From Photobacterium leiognathi (lineage in GTDB: Bacteria; Pseudomonadota; Gammaproteobacteria; Enterobacterales; Vibrionaceae), in assembly GCF_030685535.1 (NCBI RefSeq), contig NZ_CP131599.1, positions 868,001 to 932,000 on the forward strand: a DNA stretch of 64,000 nucleotides, given 5' to 3'. Shown one piece after another: positions 1-8,339 of the stretch (position 1 is the stretch's first letter; each line of letters begins with the position of its first letter). The translations under genes and the position numbers were made by a program. Below the pieces are notes generated by a model. The model worked only from the letters and a program-made list of their open reading frames with translations, had not been told where the DNA came from and searched no databases.

Positions 1-168
1 GCGTGTTGTAAGGTAAATTTCATAAGCGTAACGAAATATTACTGGAAATTTAGGACTGTTTTTGTGGGCATATTTTAGCTATGTTTGGTATGCATCTATC
101 CACAAACCAGATCTAAGTTTGTCAGGGCAACATATGACATCATTGATGCCTGATGGCACAGGTCGAAC

Positions 169-436
169 ATCGTTGTAATTCTTCCGGTTGATCACCAATA
201 TGCTTTTCTTGAAGCTAATAACGTATCCATACACTATTCAGGTTGGTTTGCCTCTTTACTACGCATCTAATTGTCACAAACTTATACCATCAATGTTCAC
301 TAAAATTATTCAATTGATATCGTAGTAATACTTCTGGTCGATCACCAAGATGCTTATCTTGAAACGAACAGCGCCCATATTCAGATTGGTTTGTCACTTT
401 GCAGCGTATCCGATTGTCACCAACTTATATCCCCAA
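169..436. repeat. Imperfect tandem duplication, period 150 bp
   Basis: Two diverged copies start at 169 and 319. The first 45 bases of each align with few mismatches: ATCGTTGTAATTCTTCCGG against ATCGTAGTAATACTTCTGG, then GATCACCAATATGCTT against GATCACCAAGATGCTT. Similarity continues, with small indels, through the TTGGTTTG and ATTGTCAC segments. Identity looks like roughly three quarters by eye. Both copies carry stop codons in the frames I checked, so this is not a coding repeat. Confidence 0.6.
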
Positions 437-539
437 CACTCTACAAAGCAATAATTACATAACAATCAATTGCTTAAATTAATTGAATTCAACAGATATC
501 GTTATTGCGTTTCCTAAGGTTCAGAAACGTTTTTGTCAA

Positions 540-573
540 TCAACCATAACAACGATATCATTGTTATGGTTGA
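540..573. repeat. 34-nt near-perfect palindrome
   Basis: Pairing each base with its mirror partner gives 16 of 17 matching pairs around a central GATATC; only C553-A560 fails. The outer arms are TCAACCATAAC and GTTATGGTTGA. No T-run follows on either strand, so it is not an ordinary rho-independent terminator. It could be a protein-binding site or a cruciform/hairpin-forming element. Confidence 0.7.
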
Positions 574-1198
574 CTAATGAGTCACCTCATACGATCACCA
601 AATGTAATTGGCTGTATATGTACCTCAAGCGATTCAAGGATGATAGAAGGGTTATTTCTTTGATGTTTCTAAGATACTCTTAATAAGTTACGGTTATTGT
701 TAGCTATTCATTTACGTAATCAACAGGACATTGTGACCATTAAACAATTAGTACTTATTACTCCGGTACTAATACCAACTTTTAGTGTTGCCGATACTTA
801 CTACCAAGGTAATACAACTATTCAATCTTTCAGCAAGGCAAAGAAGCACATGCAGAGAGATATTGGTTCATATTCAAACCCATCTCAAAAATCAACGTAC
901 ATTCTATTTATCAGACTAGGTTCACATGCACTCTGAATGTACTTAACAAATACCTAAACTCTCTCTTTTGAATTTAAGCTTATACTCATCAACTCTGCGA
1001 ACGATGGATATCACTGTTTTATTATCTGAGTAAAATTCAAAAAGTATTCAACTCCCACATTGCATCATTTTTGCTATATTCAATTTAGATTATTATTAGG
1101 TTTATTGCAGATGAGCTTTCAATATCGCTATCATAAATAATAGATTCCTAATTTCCATCAGATAATGATGTGGCTTGGATTAATAGCGTCGATTTCAT

Positions 1199-1214
1199 TG
1201 TGATTAATATCACA
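1199..1214. promoter_or_regulatory. Predicted CRP binding site
   Basis: TGTGA at 1199-1203 and TCACA at 1210-1214 are separated by six bases. This is an exact match to the core TGTGA-N6-TCACA consensus of the cAMP receptor protein, with T and A flanks. No coding gene starts nearby on either strand, so the target is unknown: a small RNA, a lost gene or a chance match. Confidence 0.5.
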
Positions 1215-1229
1215 ATTTAAAACATTAAA

Positions 1230-1310
1230 GTTCATGAACCTAGGTACCCATTTTTGTATATTTTTTATACGTAGATTAATGAACTCATGAACTAAAACAA
1301 GGTTCATGAA
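1230..1310. repeat. Three GTTCATGAAC-like palindromic motifs
   Basis: GTTCATGAAC occurs at 1230-1239. GAACTCATGAAC (1281-1292) and GGTTCATGAATG (1301-1312) share the TCATGAA core. The CATG centres are 53 and 19 bp apart. They lie just right of the CRP-type site and could be an operator cluster, but no gene is attached to them. Confidence 0.35.
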
Positions 1311-1675
1311 TGTAGTTCGACTGCAATATTTAATATTAAGTTAATATATACAGTTACTTGTGTTTTTTTTACTCATAAACCTCACTAAAACCCAGAATAG
1401 TTAAATAGAATGTCTGGGGTAATAATGTTGTTTATAGTTGGAATTTAGTTGTCACACAATCCACACTACTTTACTGATTAAGCGTGCTTTTTAGTTTGTT
1501 ACAGGGTCATTTAACAGTATTGCGGATTTACCATAAAATAGGTAATTACCATTAATAATTCTTGTTCTGCGAACGCTGTGCATTCTTTAACAAGGATTAT
1601 CTGGAATTACCGAAAAGCAAAACGGCTTCAAGTTCTCTATCAGATCTTGAGGCTTTTAAAACATTCAGACAAATA

Positions 1676-1702
1676 AAAACGCAGCTACCATAGCTGCGTT
1701 TT
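1676..1702. terminator. Rho-independent terminator, bidirectional
   Basis: AAAACGCAGCTA pairs perfectly with TAGCTGCGTTTT around a 3-nt loop. Read on the minus strand it follows the NlpC/P60 gene stop within a few bases and ends in TTTTTATTT. On the plus strand it ends in TTTTATG. Confidence 0.85.
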
Positions 1703-1706
1703 ATGT

Positions 1707-2594
1707 TTAAGCGGCGACTAAACGTCTAATTTGCCATAAACGTTTTCGCCAGTATGGATGGTTGATATTAGATATTGCCACACCACGAGAACTTGTAGCA
1801 TTTACAAATCGTCCGTGATCTAAATAGATACCAACATGATGATGCGAACCCTCAGTTTTAAAGAAAACCAGATCACCATAATGGGCATTTTCTTTTTTAA
1901 CTTTAAAACCTAGCTTAACTTGTTGCAGCGATGTTCTTGGTAAATGTATATGGAAAACTTCAGAGAAAACTCGCCTTACAAACGCAGAGCAATCTATACC
2001 TCGATGAGTTGTGCCACCATAGCGATACGGTGTGTGTGCCCAGCGTTCATAAGAATGCCAGATTTTAGACTTTATTCTGCTTGGTAGCCTGAAATGCATT
2101 AATGAAGACCACATCGAATGATGATGTCCGTAATGCCCTGCCGTTGTGAAGTAATCAACTGGAATCGTGTGTTTTCTTTTTACTATATGGTGATATTTAT
2201 GAACACTTGAGCGTTTTTTTGTATGCAAATGATGCTGTACTTCATGCCTTTTCGTTTTGTGATGCTCATGTACAACAGCATGATGTGTACTATGTTCTGA
2301 ATGGTGCTTAGGTGCACTTTTTAATTCATGTGTTGTTTTGTGGTAAATAGCTGACTTATGTTCTGTCTCACTTTTGTGGTGATGTTTGCTATGTAGTGTA
2401 TGTGTTTGGGCTACATGATGTGTATGGTGCGATGTAGTTGAGTGTTCTTTTAGTGAATGGTGTTTTTTATCAAGATGAGAATGATGGTCGGTATAAGTAT
2501 GCGCTGAAGCAGTAATCGGTAATGCAATTAAGGATAAAAGTAACGTTTTTTTTATTTTTGTTTTTAATGTGTTGTTTAGGCGATAAGAAGACAT
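1707..2594 (-). CDS. His-rich NlpC/P60 family cell-wall hydrolase
   Basis: Probable secreted peptidoglycan endopeptidase. A signal peptide (LLLSLIALPITASA, ending about residue 31 from the chosen ATG) is followed by about 140 residues containing about 40 histidines with many Lys and Ser. The C-terminal third is an NlpC/P60 domain: GIDCSAFV holds the catalytic Cys, HHVGIYLDHG the catalytic His, and YRYGGT and GDLVFF are typical flanks. Known members cleave D-gamma-Glu-diaminopimelate or nearby stem-peptide bonds. I chose the ATG at 2594 because GGAAG sits 5 bases upstream; a GTG at 2606 would lengthen the N-terminus without a better site. The poly-His linker is unusual and might bind metal or respond to pH (inference). 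It is followed by a strong terminator and appears monocistronic. Confidence 0.85.
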   Translation of the reverse strand: MSSYRLNNTLKTKIKKTLLLSLIALPITASAHTYTDHHSHLDKKHHSLKEHSTTSHHTHHVAQTHTLHSKHHHKSETEHKSAIYHKTTHELKSAPKHHSEHSTHHAVVHEHHKTKRHEVQHHLHTKKRSSVHKYHHIVKRKHTIPVDYFTTAGHYGHHHSMWSSLMHFRLPSRIKSKIWHSYERWAHTPYRYGGTTHRGIDCSAFVRRVFSEVFHIHLPRTSLQQVKLGFKVKKENAHYGDLVFFKTEGSHHHVGIYLDHGRFVNATSSRGVAISNINHPYWRKRLWQIRRLVAA

Positions 2595-2928
2595 GAATGC
2601 TTCCACTATGTTTTTAATCGTCTATTAATATAGTCGCTTATTATTGCGAGATAATAAGGAACATATTGATTTTTGCCGATAGTGAATATTGTACTCTAAA
2701 GTCTATAGAAAACATTTCTATCGAAAAATAGGAATATAATATTACTAACTTTTTATTTTTGAAACATATCCTAGCAATCACCATTATGAATAACGCAATT
2801 TTACACTTTAGCATTAAATCGCGCTTATTAAACGTTTACACCCCTACCATTCACACTGTGATTAATAAAGTCATTTAATATATCTATAATAAATATATTA
2901 AAGATTTTAAAACGGGCACCAACTAAGA
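2595..2928. other. Intergenic, promoter side of the NlpC/P60 gene
   Basis: This 334-base AT-rich gap should hold the leftward promoter of the NlpC/P60 gene and the 3' end of the DUF6482-like gene. I recognise no operator, RNA gene or clear terminator in it. Confidence 0.5.
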
Positions 2929-3234
2929 TTAATATAGCTTATTATTGCTCAGTGGCACTTCTAGCGTGTTATCTTGTTTACCATTTGGCATACCTACCAT
3001 TTCATCGTAGGCACTTTGTTGTCTGAGCACCCAGCTTTTTACTTTTAATTTCCTACACATTTTTTGTATTTCTAATATAGAAATCGCTCGGATGTAATCA
3101 CCTTTTTCATTCGTAATGTAATGTTCTTGATCATCTATAACTACTGATGCTTGATACAAGGATAGATCTAACGAATGAACAACCAATTTATCAATGTAGA
3201 AGAACTTTTCCAGTTTACTTAGTGGCATTGTCAT
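2929..3234 (-). CDS. Small DUF6482-like protein
   Basis: A 101-residue soluble protein with no signal peptide or membrane segment. The central part (SLDLSLYQASVVIDDQEHYI, then RAISILEIQKMCRK) resembles the small DUF6482 proteins common in Vibrionaceae, whose function is unknown. The start is well supported: AGGAGG lies 5 bases before the ATG at 3234; a second ATG two codons later is less well spaced. It is divergent from the photolyase gene, with about 130 bp between them, so the two promoters share that gap. The family assignment is from memory of its look and is not certain; that it is a real gene is fairly sure. Confidence 0.65.
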   Translation of the reverse strand: MTMPLSKLEKFFYIDKLVVHSLDLSLYQASVVIDDQEHYITNEKGDYIRAISILEIQKMCRKLKVKSWVLRQQSAYDEMVGMPNGKQDNTLEVPLSNNKLY

Positions 3235-3365
3235 GTGTACCTCCTCTTAGTTTTAAACATTAAACGAAATGAGTGCTGCAGCATGTTTACGTGCCAAGTG
3301 AGAAAAAAGATTAATTACTTCGTATTGCTATAGGTTGTTTTAATCATAGAAGAACGTTTAGATTG

Positions 3366-4841
3366 ATGAAAAAAGTAAATGTGGTGTGGCTTAAACGTGA
3401 TTTACGCCTCTCCGATCATCAAGCGCTTTCAGCTGCTGCAAATAGCGACTTGCCTGTGATGCTTATTTATATCATGGAGCCAATGTTACTCAGTGATCCT
3501 CATTATAGTGAGCGACATTGGCGATTTATCTGGCAATCTTTAGAAGATATGAATCATCAACTTGCTGGTGCAAATAGCCAAGTCTTTATCTTTCATGGTA
3601 ATGCTGTTGAGTGTTTAGATAAATTAATGCACCACTTCCCTATTAATGCCTTGTTTTCTCATCAAGAAATTGGCTTAGGTTGTACCTTTGAGCGTGATCT
3701 TAATATAAAAGCATGGTGCGATAAGCAGCAGATTCAATGGCACGAATTTCAACAAGGTGCTGTTATAAGAGGCGCAAAAACCCGAACGAACTGGGATAAG
3801 CATTGGAATCGTGTCATGCGAGCACCTTTATATTCGGTTAATTTAGACAAGGTTAACTGGGTAAGTATTTCACCTGATCAATTGGCCGATATGCTATTTT
3901 CTCCACCAAAGTCATGGTGTGAGCGTGTACAGGGAATGCAAACGGGAGGAAGCACGTTAGCATTGCAAACGCTTGATGATTTTTTTAGCCGACGCGGTAA
4001 AGAATATTATCGTTCCATTTCCAGCCCAACTGCATCACGTACGGCTTGTAGCCGCCTTTCTCCCTATTTAGCTTGGGGCAATATTTCGTTACGGCAGGTT
4101 TATCAACAAGTTCTCGCCCACTGGAACGTTAAAGGCTTTCGCCGAAGTTTGATCGCTTTGTCATCTCGGCTGCACTGGCATTGCCACTTTATCCAAAAAT
4201 TTGAATCAGAGCCTGATATTGAATTTTTTTGTATGAATCGTACTTATGATCGCTTATTGGCTCAGTATTGTTCTAAAGACGAATTGAAACTTAACGCTTG
4301 GAAAGAAGGCAATACTGGGATCCCTCTTATAGATGCTTGCATGCGATGTTTGTATCACACGGGTTATATCAATTTTAGAATGCGTTCAATGCTTGTTAGC
4401 TTTCTGACCCACCACTTAAATATTGACTGGCGTGACGGTGTCACTCATCTTGCTCAATTGTTTTTAGATTTCGAACCCGGTATTCATTACAGCCAATTCC
4501 AAATGCAAGCTGGAGTCACTGGTATTAACACTATTCGTATCTATAATCCGACCAAACAGGCACAAGAGCATGATCCTGATGGAGAGTTTATCCATAAATG
4601 GGTACCTGAATTAGCAAATGTCCCCGCTCCTTTGCTATTTGAACCTTGGACTCTCACAGAATTAGAAATTGTGATGTACCAACTTGATAACAACAGCTGT
4701 TATCTCTCACCCATTGTTGATCTCGAACGTAGCTCCAAAGAAGCAAGAGAACGTTTATGGGGATGGCGAAGCCGTGATGATGTTAAATCCGAGGTAAATG
4801 CCATTCTTAATCGACATGTCCGCATAAAAAACACACGATGA
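3366..4841 (+). CDS. Cryptochrome/photolyase family flavoprotein
   Basis: Light-dependent DNA repair enzyme or blue-light receptor. Residues 1-130 form the antenna-binding Rossmann domain ([16 protein letters not shown]). The C-terminal FAD-binding domain carries [33 protein letters not shown] and [19 protein letters not shown]. The region that reads GGWQWAASTG in class I CPD photolyases is here [13 protein letters not shown], so this is a divergent subgroup and not the standard phr gene. CPD photolyase, (6-4) photolyase and photoreceptor remain possible. I preferred the ATG at 3366; a TTG sits one codon before it, and no strong ribosome binding site is visible for either. It stands alone and is divergent from the DUF6482-like gene. 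Confidence 0.85.
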   Translation: MKKVNVVWLKRDLRLSDHQALSAAANSDLPVMLIYIMEPMLLSDPHYSERHWRFIWQSLEDMNHQLAGANSQVFIFHGNAVECLDKLMHHFPINALFSHQEIGLGCTFERDLNIKAWCDKQQIQWHEFQQGAVIRGAKTRTNWDKHWNRVMRAPLYSVNLDKVNWVSISPDQLADMLFSPPKSWCERVQGMQTGGSTLALQTLDDFFSRRGKEYYRSISSPTASRTACSRLSPYLAWGNISLRQVYQQVLAHWNVKGFRRSLIALSSRLHWHCHFIQKFESEPDIEFFCMNRTYDRLLAQYCSKDELKLNAWKEGNTGIPLIDACMRCLYHTGYINFRMRSMLVSFLTHHLNIDWRDGVTHLAQLFLDFEPGIHYSQFQMQAGVTGINTIRIYNPTKQAQEHDPDGEFIHKWVPELANVPAPLLFEPWTLTELEIVMYQLDNNSCYLSPIVDLERSSKEARERLWGWRSRDDVKSEVNAILNRHVRIKNTR

Positions 4842-4972
4842 CTGTTTTTAGATTTTTTTTGTCAAACATTAAAAATTCAGCAATCAAAGAGTTCGTTATA
4901 GTTTGTACCAAATAAACGTGTAGAAACGCTGAAGCATGTGGCATTGAATCACAAGCAGCCCCAGGGGGAATT

Positions 4973-5866
4973 ATGATGACATTTTCAAAACAGCTAGAAA
5001 AAATGCGTACTCAAGATGGTTTCATTGCAGCGCTTGACCAAAGTGGCGGTAGCACTCCTAAAGCATTAAAAGCTTATGGTATTAATGAATCAGACTACAA
5101 TAATGACGAGCAAATGTATGATCTTGTTCATGCCATGCGTTCTCGTATTATTGCAAGCCCTGTCTTCACAAGTGATCGAATCATCGGCGCTATTTTATTT
5201 GAAAATACGTTAGACCGTGAAATTGAGAGTAAACCAACTTCACAATATTTATGGGAAGAAAAAGGCATTGTTCCCTTTTTAAAAGTTGATAAATGCTTAG
5301 AAGATAAAGCTAATGGCGTACAATTAATGAAACCAATGCCAGAGCTAGATCAGCTTTTAGCTAAAGCCAAAACTAAAGATGTATTCGGCACTAAAATGCG
5401 CTCTGTGATTTGGGAAGCCAATGAACAAGGCATTAGAGATGTGGTTGCACAGCAAATTCTATTTGCTCAACAAATTATCAATGCTGGTTTAGTACCTATT
5501 ATTGAGCCTGAAGTAAGCATTGATAGTCCTGAAAAAGCACAAGCTGAAACTATATTAAATCGTGAGTTAATGTCTCAATTAGACAATTTGCACCCTAACC
5601 ATTACGTTATGCTGAAACTCACACTGCCAGAACAACCTAATCTCTATGCCGATACGATCTCACATCCTAATGTGATTAGAGTTGTTGCTTTATCAGGTGG
5701 TTTCCCACTAATAAAAGCCTGTGAAAAATTAGCAGAAAACGACGGTATTATTGCAAGTTTCTCTCGTGTACTTACCGATAATTTATATGCAGATCAGCCT
5801 CAATCTGAGTTTGATGCTGCTTTGGCAGAAACAATCGACCCTATTTATCAAGCTTCCCGCACCTAA
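4973..5866 (+). CDS. fda: Fructose-bisphosphate aldolase class I
   Basis: Metal-independent aldolase cleaving fructose-1,6-bisphosphate into dihydroxyacetone phosphate and glyceraldehyde-3-phosphate in glycolysis/gluconeogenesis. The 297-residue protein closely matches the short bacterial class I enzyme of the Staphylococcus Fda type: FIAALDQSGGSTPKALK near the N-terminus, VPFLKVDKCLEDKANGVQLM, GLVPIIEPEV, the Schiff-base lysine region YVMLKLTLPEQPN, and VVALSGGF. A strong purine-rich site (AGGGGGAATT) precedes the ATG at 4973; a second ATG follows immediately. It is monocistronic with its own terminator at 5925. Vibrionaceae normally also have a class II enzyme elsewhere, so this is probably an auxiliary isozyme (inference). 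Confidence 0.93.
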   Translation: MMTFSKQLEKMRTQDGFIAALDQSGGSTPKALKAYGINESDYNNDEQMYDLVHAMRSRIIASPVFTSDRIIGAILFENTLDREIESKPTSQYLWEEKGIVPFLKVDKCLEDKANGVQLMKPMPELDQLLAKAKTKDVFGTKMRSVIWEANEQGIRDVVAQQILFAQQIINAGLVPIIEPEVSIDSPEKAQAETILNRELMSQLDNLHPNHYVMLKLTLPEQPNLYADTISHPNVIRVVALSGGFPLIKACEKLAENDGIIASFSRVLTDNLYADQPQSEFDAALAETIDPIYQASRT

Positions 5867-5924
5867 GTTTGTAAATAAACCGCTTAGCGGCTCATGGCTA
5901 AGCTATATTAATCGAATTACTGCC

Positions 5925-5957
5925 ACGGCGAGCAATCCCTTTTGGTCGCCGTTTTTT
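5925..5957 (+). terminator. Terminator after the aldolase gene
   Basis: ACGGCGA at 5925-5931 pairs with TCGCCGT at 5946-5952 across a 14-nt loop and is followed by a run of T. It lies about 60 bp after the aldolase stop. Confidence 0.75.
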
Positions 5958-6201
5958 GTCTTTATTTAGTGTCTGGCTGATATTTGTTTTTAGCACTTAT
6001 CTGTCATTAATCATAAATACAGTAAATAAAACATATATTAAAATATTCACACAAAGAAATGATACATAAGTCGTTGTTTGTATTATACGTTTTATAACGC
6101 TTAACACGTCTTTCACTTATTTAAAATTTTATAAATCATATTGCTTGTTAATATATTTATTAAAAATAATCAATCGAAACAAAAATATAACCAGGTGTAT
6201 T

Positions 6202-7344
6202 ATGCCAAATAAAGAACTATTTTCAGATCTATTACGTCAAGCTGACATTGAAATTAATGGTGATCGTCCTTGGGATATTACTATTAATGATGAAAGATTA
6301 TTTGATGATATTCTTGCTAGAGGTACTATCGCTTTTGGTGAAGGTTATATGGATAATCTTTGGGATTGCCAACGTATAGATATCTTAATTTCAAAACTGT
6401 TACGTGCAAATATTGAAGAAAAATTATCAAATACAGAAAAGTTTAAACTGGCGGCTAAAATTGGCGTATCTAAGTTAAAAAACTTTATTAACAACCAATC
6501 TGTTTCCCGTGTAAAAGAAGACGTCCCTTTTCATTACGATATAGGTAATGATTTATATACCAATATGTTAGACAAACGCATGGTTTACACTTGCGGATAT
6601 TGGAAAGATGCCGCGAATCTAAATGAAGCACAAGAAAATAAACTAGACCTAATTTGCCGTAAATTAGATTTACAACCGGGTATGCGCTTATTGGATATCG
6701 GTTGTGGTTGGTCAAGCTTTATGAATTATGCCGCTGAAAAATATGGCGTTATTTGTGATGGTTTAACTTTATCTAAAGAACAAATGAAGCTTGGTCAGCA
6801 ATTAGCTGATGAGAAAGGCTTACCTGTTACGATCATCCTTCAAGATTACCGTGAGTACCAACCGAAAGAGCAATATGACCGTGTTGTTTCCATCGGTATG
6901 ATTGAACATGTGGGACCTGACAACTATGATGAATTTTTCCAATGTGCAGATCGATTCTTAAAAGATGACGGCATTTTTGTATTGCACACCATTGGTAGCC
7001 CTATTTCTGTAAATCATACCGACCCTTGGATTAATAAATATATTTTCCCGAACGGTGTCGTCCCGTCAGTAGCGCAATTAAGCCAAGCCATTGAAGGTAA
7101 AATGAACATTGAAGATATTCATAACTTTGGCCCTGATTATGATCTTACTCTAATGGCGTGGTGTGAAAACTTCGAGAAGAATTGGTACAAAATTTCAGAA
7201 CAATACAGTGAACGTTTTCACCGTATGTGGCGCTATTATTTACTAAGTTGCGCTGGGGCTTTCCGTTCTCGTGATTTAAACCTCATTCAATTATCATTGA
7301 CTAAAAATGGTCGTGAACTACCATTAACAGTCCGTGCTGCTTAA
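6202..7344 (+). CDS. cfa: Cyclopropane-fatty-acyl-phospholipid synthase
   Basis: S-adenosylmethionine-dependent enzyme that adds a methylene bridge across double bonds of membrane phospholipid acyl chains, usually under stress or in stationary phase. About 380 residues, as in E. coli Cfa. Seen: an N-terminal lipid-binding domain, FHYDIGNDLY, the motif-I SAM site LLDIGCGWSSF (about 165-175), VSIGMIEHVG, and the C-terminal RMWRYYLLSCAGAFRSRDL stretch. The ATG at 6202 is preferred because CCAGGTG precedes it by 5 bases and MPNKELF fits the family; an upstream start at 6145 would add an implausible AT-rich extension. The patatin gene follows 45 bp downstream on the same strand, suggesting an operon. 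Confidence 0.95.
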   Translation: MPNKELFSDLLRQADIEINGDRPWDITINDERLFDDILARGTIAFGEGYMDNLWDCQRIDILISKLLRANIEEKLSNTEKFKLAAKIGVSKLKNFINNQSVSRVKEDVPFHYDIGNDLYTNMLDKRMVYTCGYWKDAANLNEAQENKLDLICRKLDLQPGMRLLDIGCGWSSFMNYAAEKYGVICDGLTLSKEQMKLGQQLADEKGLPVTIILQDYREYQPKEQYDRVVSIGMIEHVGPDNYDEFFQCADRFLKDDGIFVLHTIGSPISVNHTDPWINKYIFPNGVVPSVAQLSQAIEGKMNIEDIHNFGPDYDLTLMAWCENFEKNWYKISEQYSERFHRMWRYYLLSCAGAFRSRDLNLIQLSLTKNGRELPLTVRAA

Positions 7345-7389
7345 TATATTTACTAATAATAATAACTAATTTTAAAATGGATTTAATTC

Positions 7390-8331
7390 ATGTCCGGCAA
7401 ACATATTTCTTACTGTCTAAATAATTTAGAAGCTTTATATGCAAAAAAATCAAATATTGATGATATTGCGTTAGTCACGGAAGGTGGTGGTCAACGAGGG
7501 ATATTTACTGCCTGTGTACTTGATATATTTTTTGAACATGACTTTAATCCATTTTCATTATTAATCGGAACATCTGCAGGTTCATTGAACCTTGCCTCTT
7601 ATATTTGTGAGCAAAAAAAACATGCTTATCGTGTTATTACAGAAATAACCACAAAAAAGCAATTTTTTAGTTATACCAAACTATTTTCTGCTCGCGGTGG
7701 AATGAATTTAGATTGGTTATTAGAGCAGACACAAACCAATTTAAAATTAGATTGGGAAACTGGTCGAAAGAATATGACTAATCGAACGGTATTAGCTACA
7801 GCATCAGGTATCGACCATAAACAAACAGGCTATTTTGATCTCAATTCGGATAAGTGGGATCAACATTTAAAGGCTTCCTGTGCGATCCCTGTGTTGAACC
7901 GTAAACCAATATATTCAGAAGAGCATTACTGGGTTGATGGTGGTTTACATGCGCCTATTCCAGCCATTGAAGCCTATAAACGGGGTTATAAGAATATTGT
8001 AGTGATTCGTACTAACCCTATCGGCTGTAATGGCAATCATGAATGGCTAAATAGAGTGAAATTAAGCTTACCGAAAACCAAAACAGCTGAGCTAATAGAT
8101 ATGTTGTTAACCCATGAACAGGCATACAACGAAACAGAAGCGTTTTTATTGAATCCACCGGATGACGTTAATATTTTTGAAATACATCCTCACCGGGCAT
8201 TGAAATCTAAGCTAATTGGCAGCGATATTCACTCACTAAACCATGATTATGAACATGGAAAACATATTGGTCAGTATTTCTTACGCACCATGATGTCTTA
8301 TTGTCAGTGTGACTGTTGCCAATCAGCTTAG
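7390..8331 (+). CDS. Patatin-like phospholipase
   Basis: Predicted Ser-Asp dyad acyl hydrolase. The oxyanion loop GGGQRG lies at about residues 32-37, the nucleophile elbow GTSAG at about 60-64 and the catalytic Asp in DGGLHAP at about 179. The 313-residue size and lack of a signal peptide fit cytoplasmic YjjU-type bacterial patatins. It ends in an odd Cys-rich tail (CQCDCCQSA). It lies 45 bp downstream of cfa on the same strand, so co-transcription and a joint role in membrane lipid remodelling are plausible but inferred. The substrate cannot be read from sequence. The dtpA gene on the other strand ends 8 bp away. Confidence 0.9.
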   Translation: MSGKHISYCLNNLEALYAKKSNIDDIALVTEGGGQRGIFTACVLDIFFEHDFNPFSLLIGTSAGSLNLASYICEQKKHAYRVITEITTKKQFFSYTKLFSARGGMNLDWLLEQTQTNLKLDWETGRKNMTNRTVLATASGIDHKQTGYFDLNSDKWDQHLKASCAIPVLNRKPIYSEEHYWVDGGLHAPIPAIEAYKRGYKNIVVIRTNPIGCNGNHEWLNRVKLSLPKTKTAELIDMLLTHEQAYNETEAFLLNPPDDVNIFEIHPHRALKSKLIGSDIHSLNHDYEHGKHIGQYFLRTMMSYCQCDCCQSA

Positions 8332-8339
8332 TTAATTTG

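Larger units (their letters stand above)
1..1675. other. Gene-poor region with repeats and one CRP site
   Basis: I see no convincing protein-coding gene here. Short open frames at 483-683 and 697-936 lack a good ribosome binding site and resemble no family I know. The stretch is AT-rich. It holds a degenerate 150-bp duplication, a 34-nt near-palindrome, a CRP-type palindrome and a small group of GTTCATGAAC-like motifs, each listed separately. It may contain remnants of decayed genes or an unrecognised RNA gene. No tRNA or rRNA was recognised. Confidence 0.6.

Noticed and set aside
483..936. Two open frames of 66 and 79 codons near the left edge
   Set aside because: No ribosome binding site, unusual composition for local genes, no recognisable family; the first spans the palindrome.
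1560..1600. Integron attC-like core near the TTTAACAAGG sequence
   Set aside because: No second core site, no array of cassettes and no integron-type integrase; the recombinase at 13988 lacks integron features I could point to.
5751..5969. A 72-codon frame overlapping the end of the aldolase gene
   Set aside because: It is an out-of-frame shadow that ends over the terminator hairpin.
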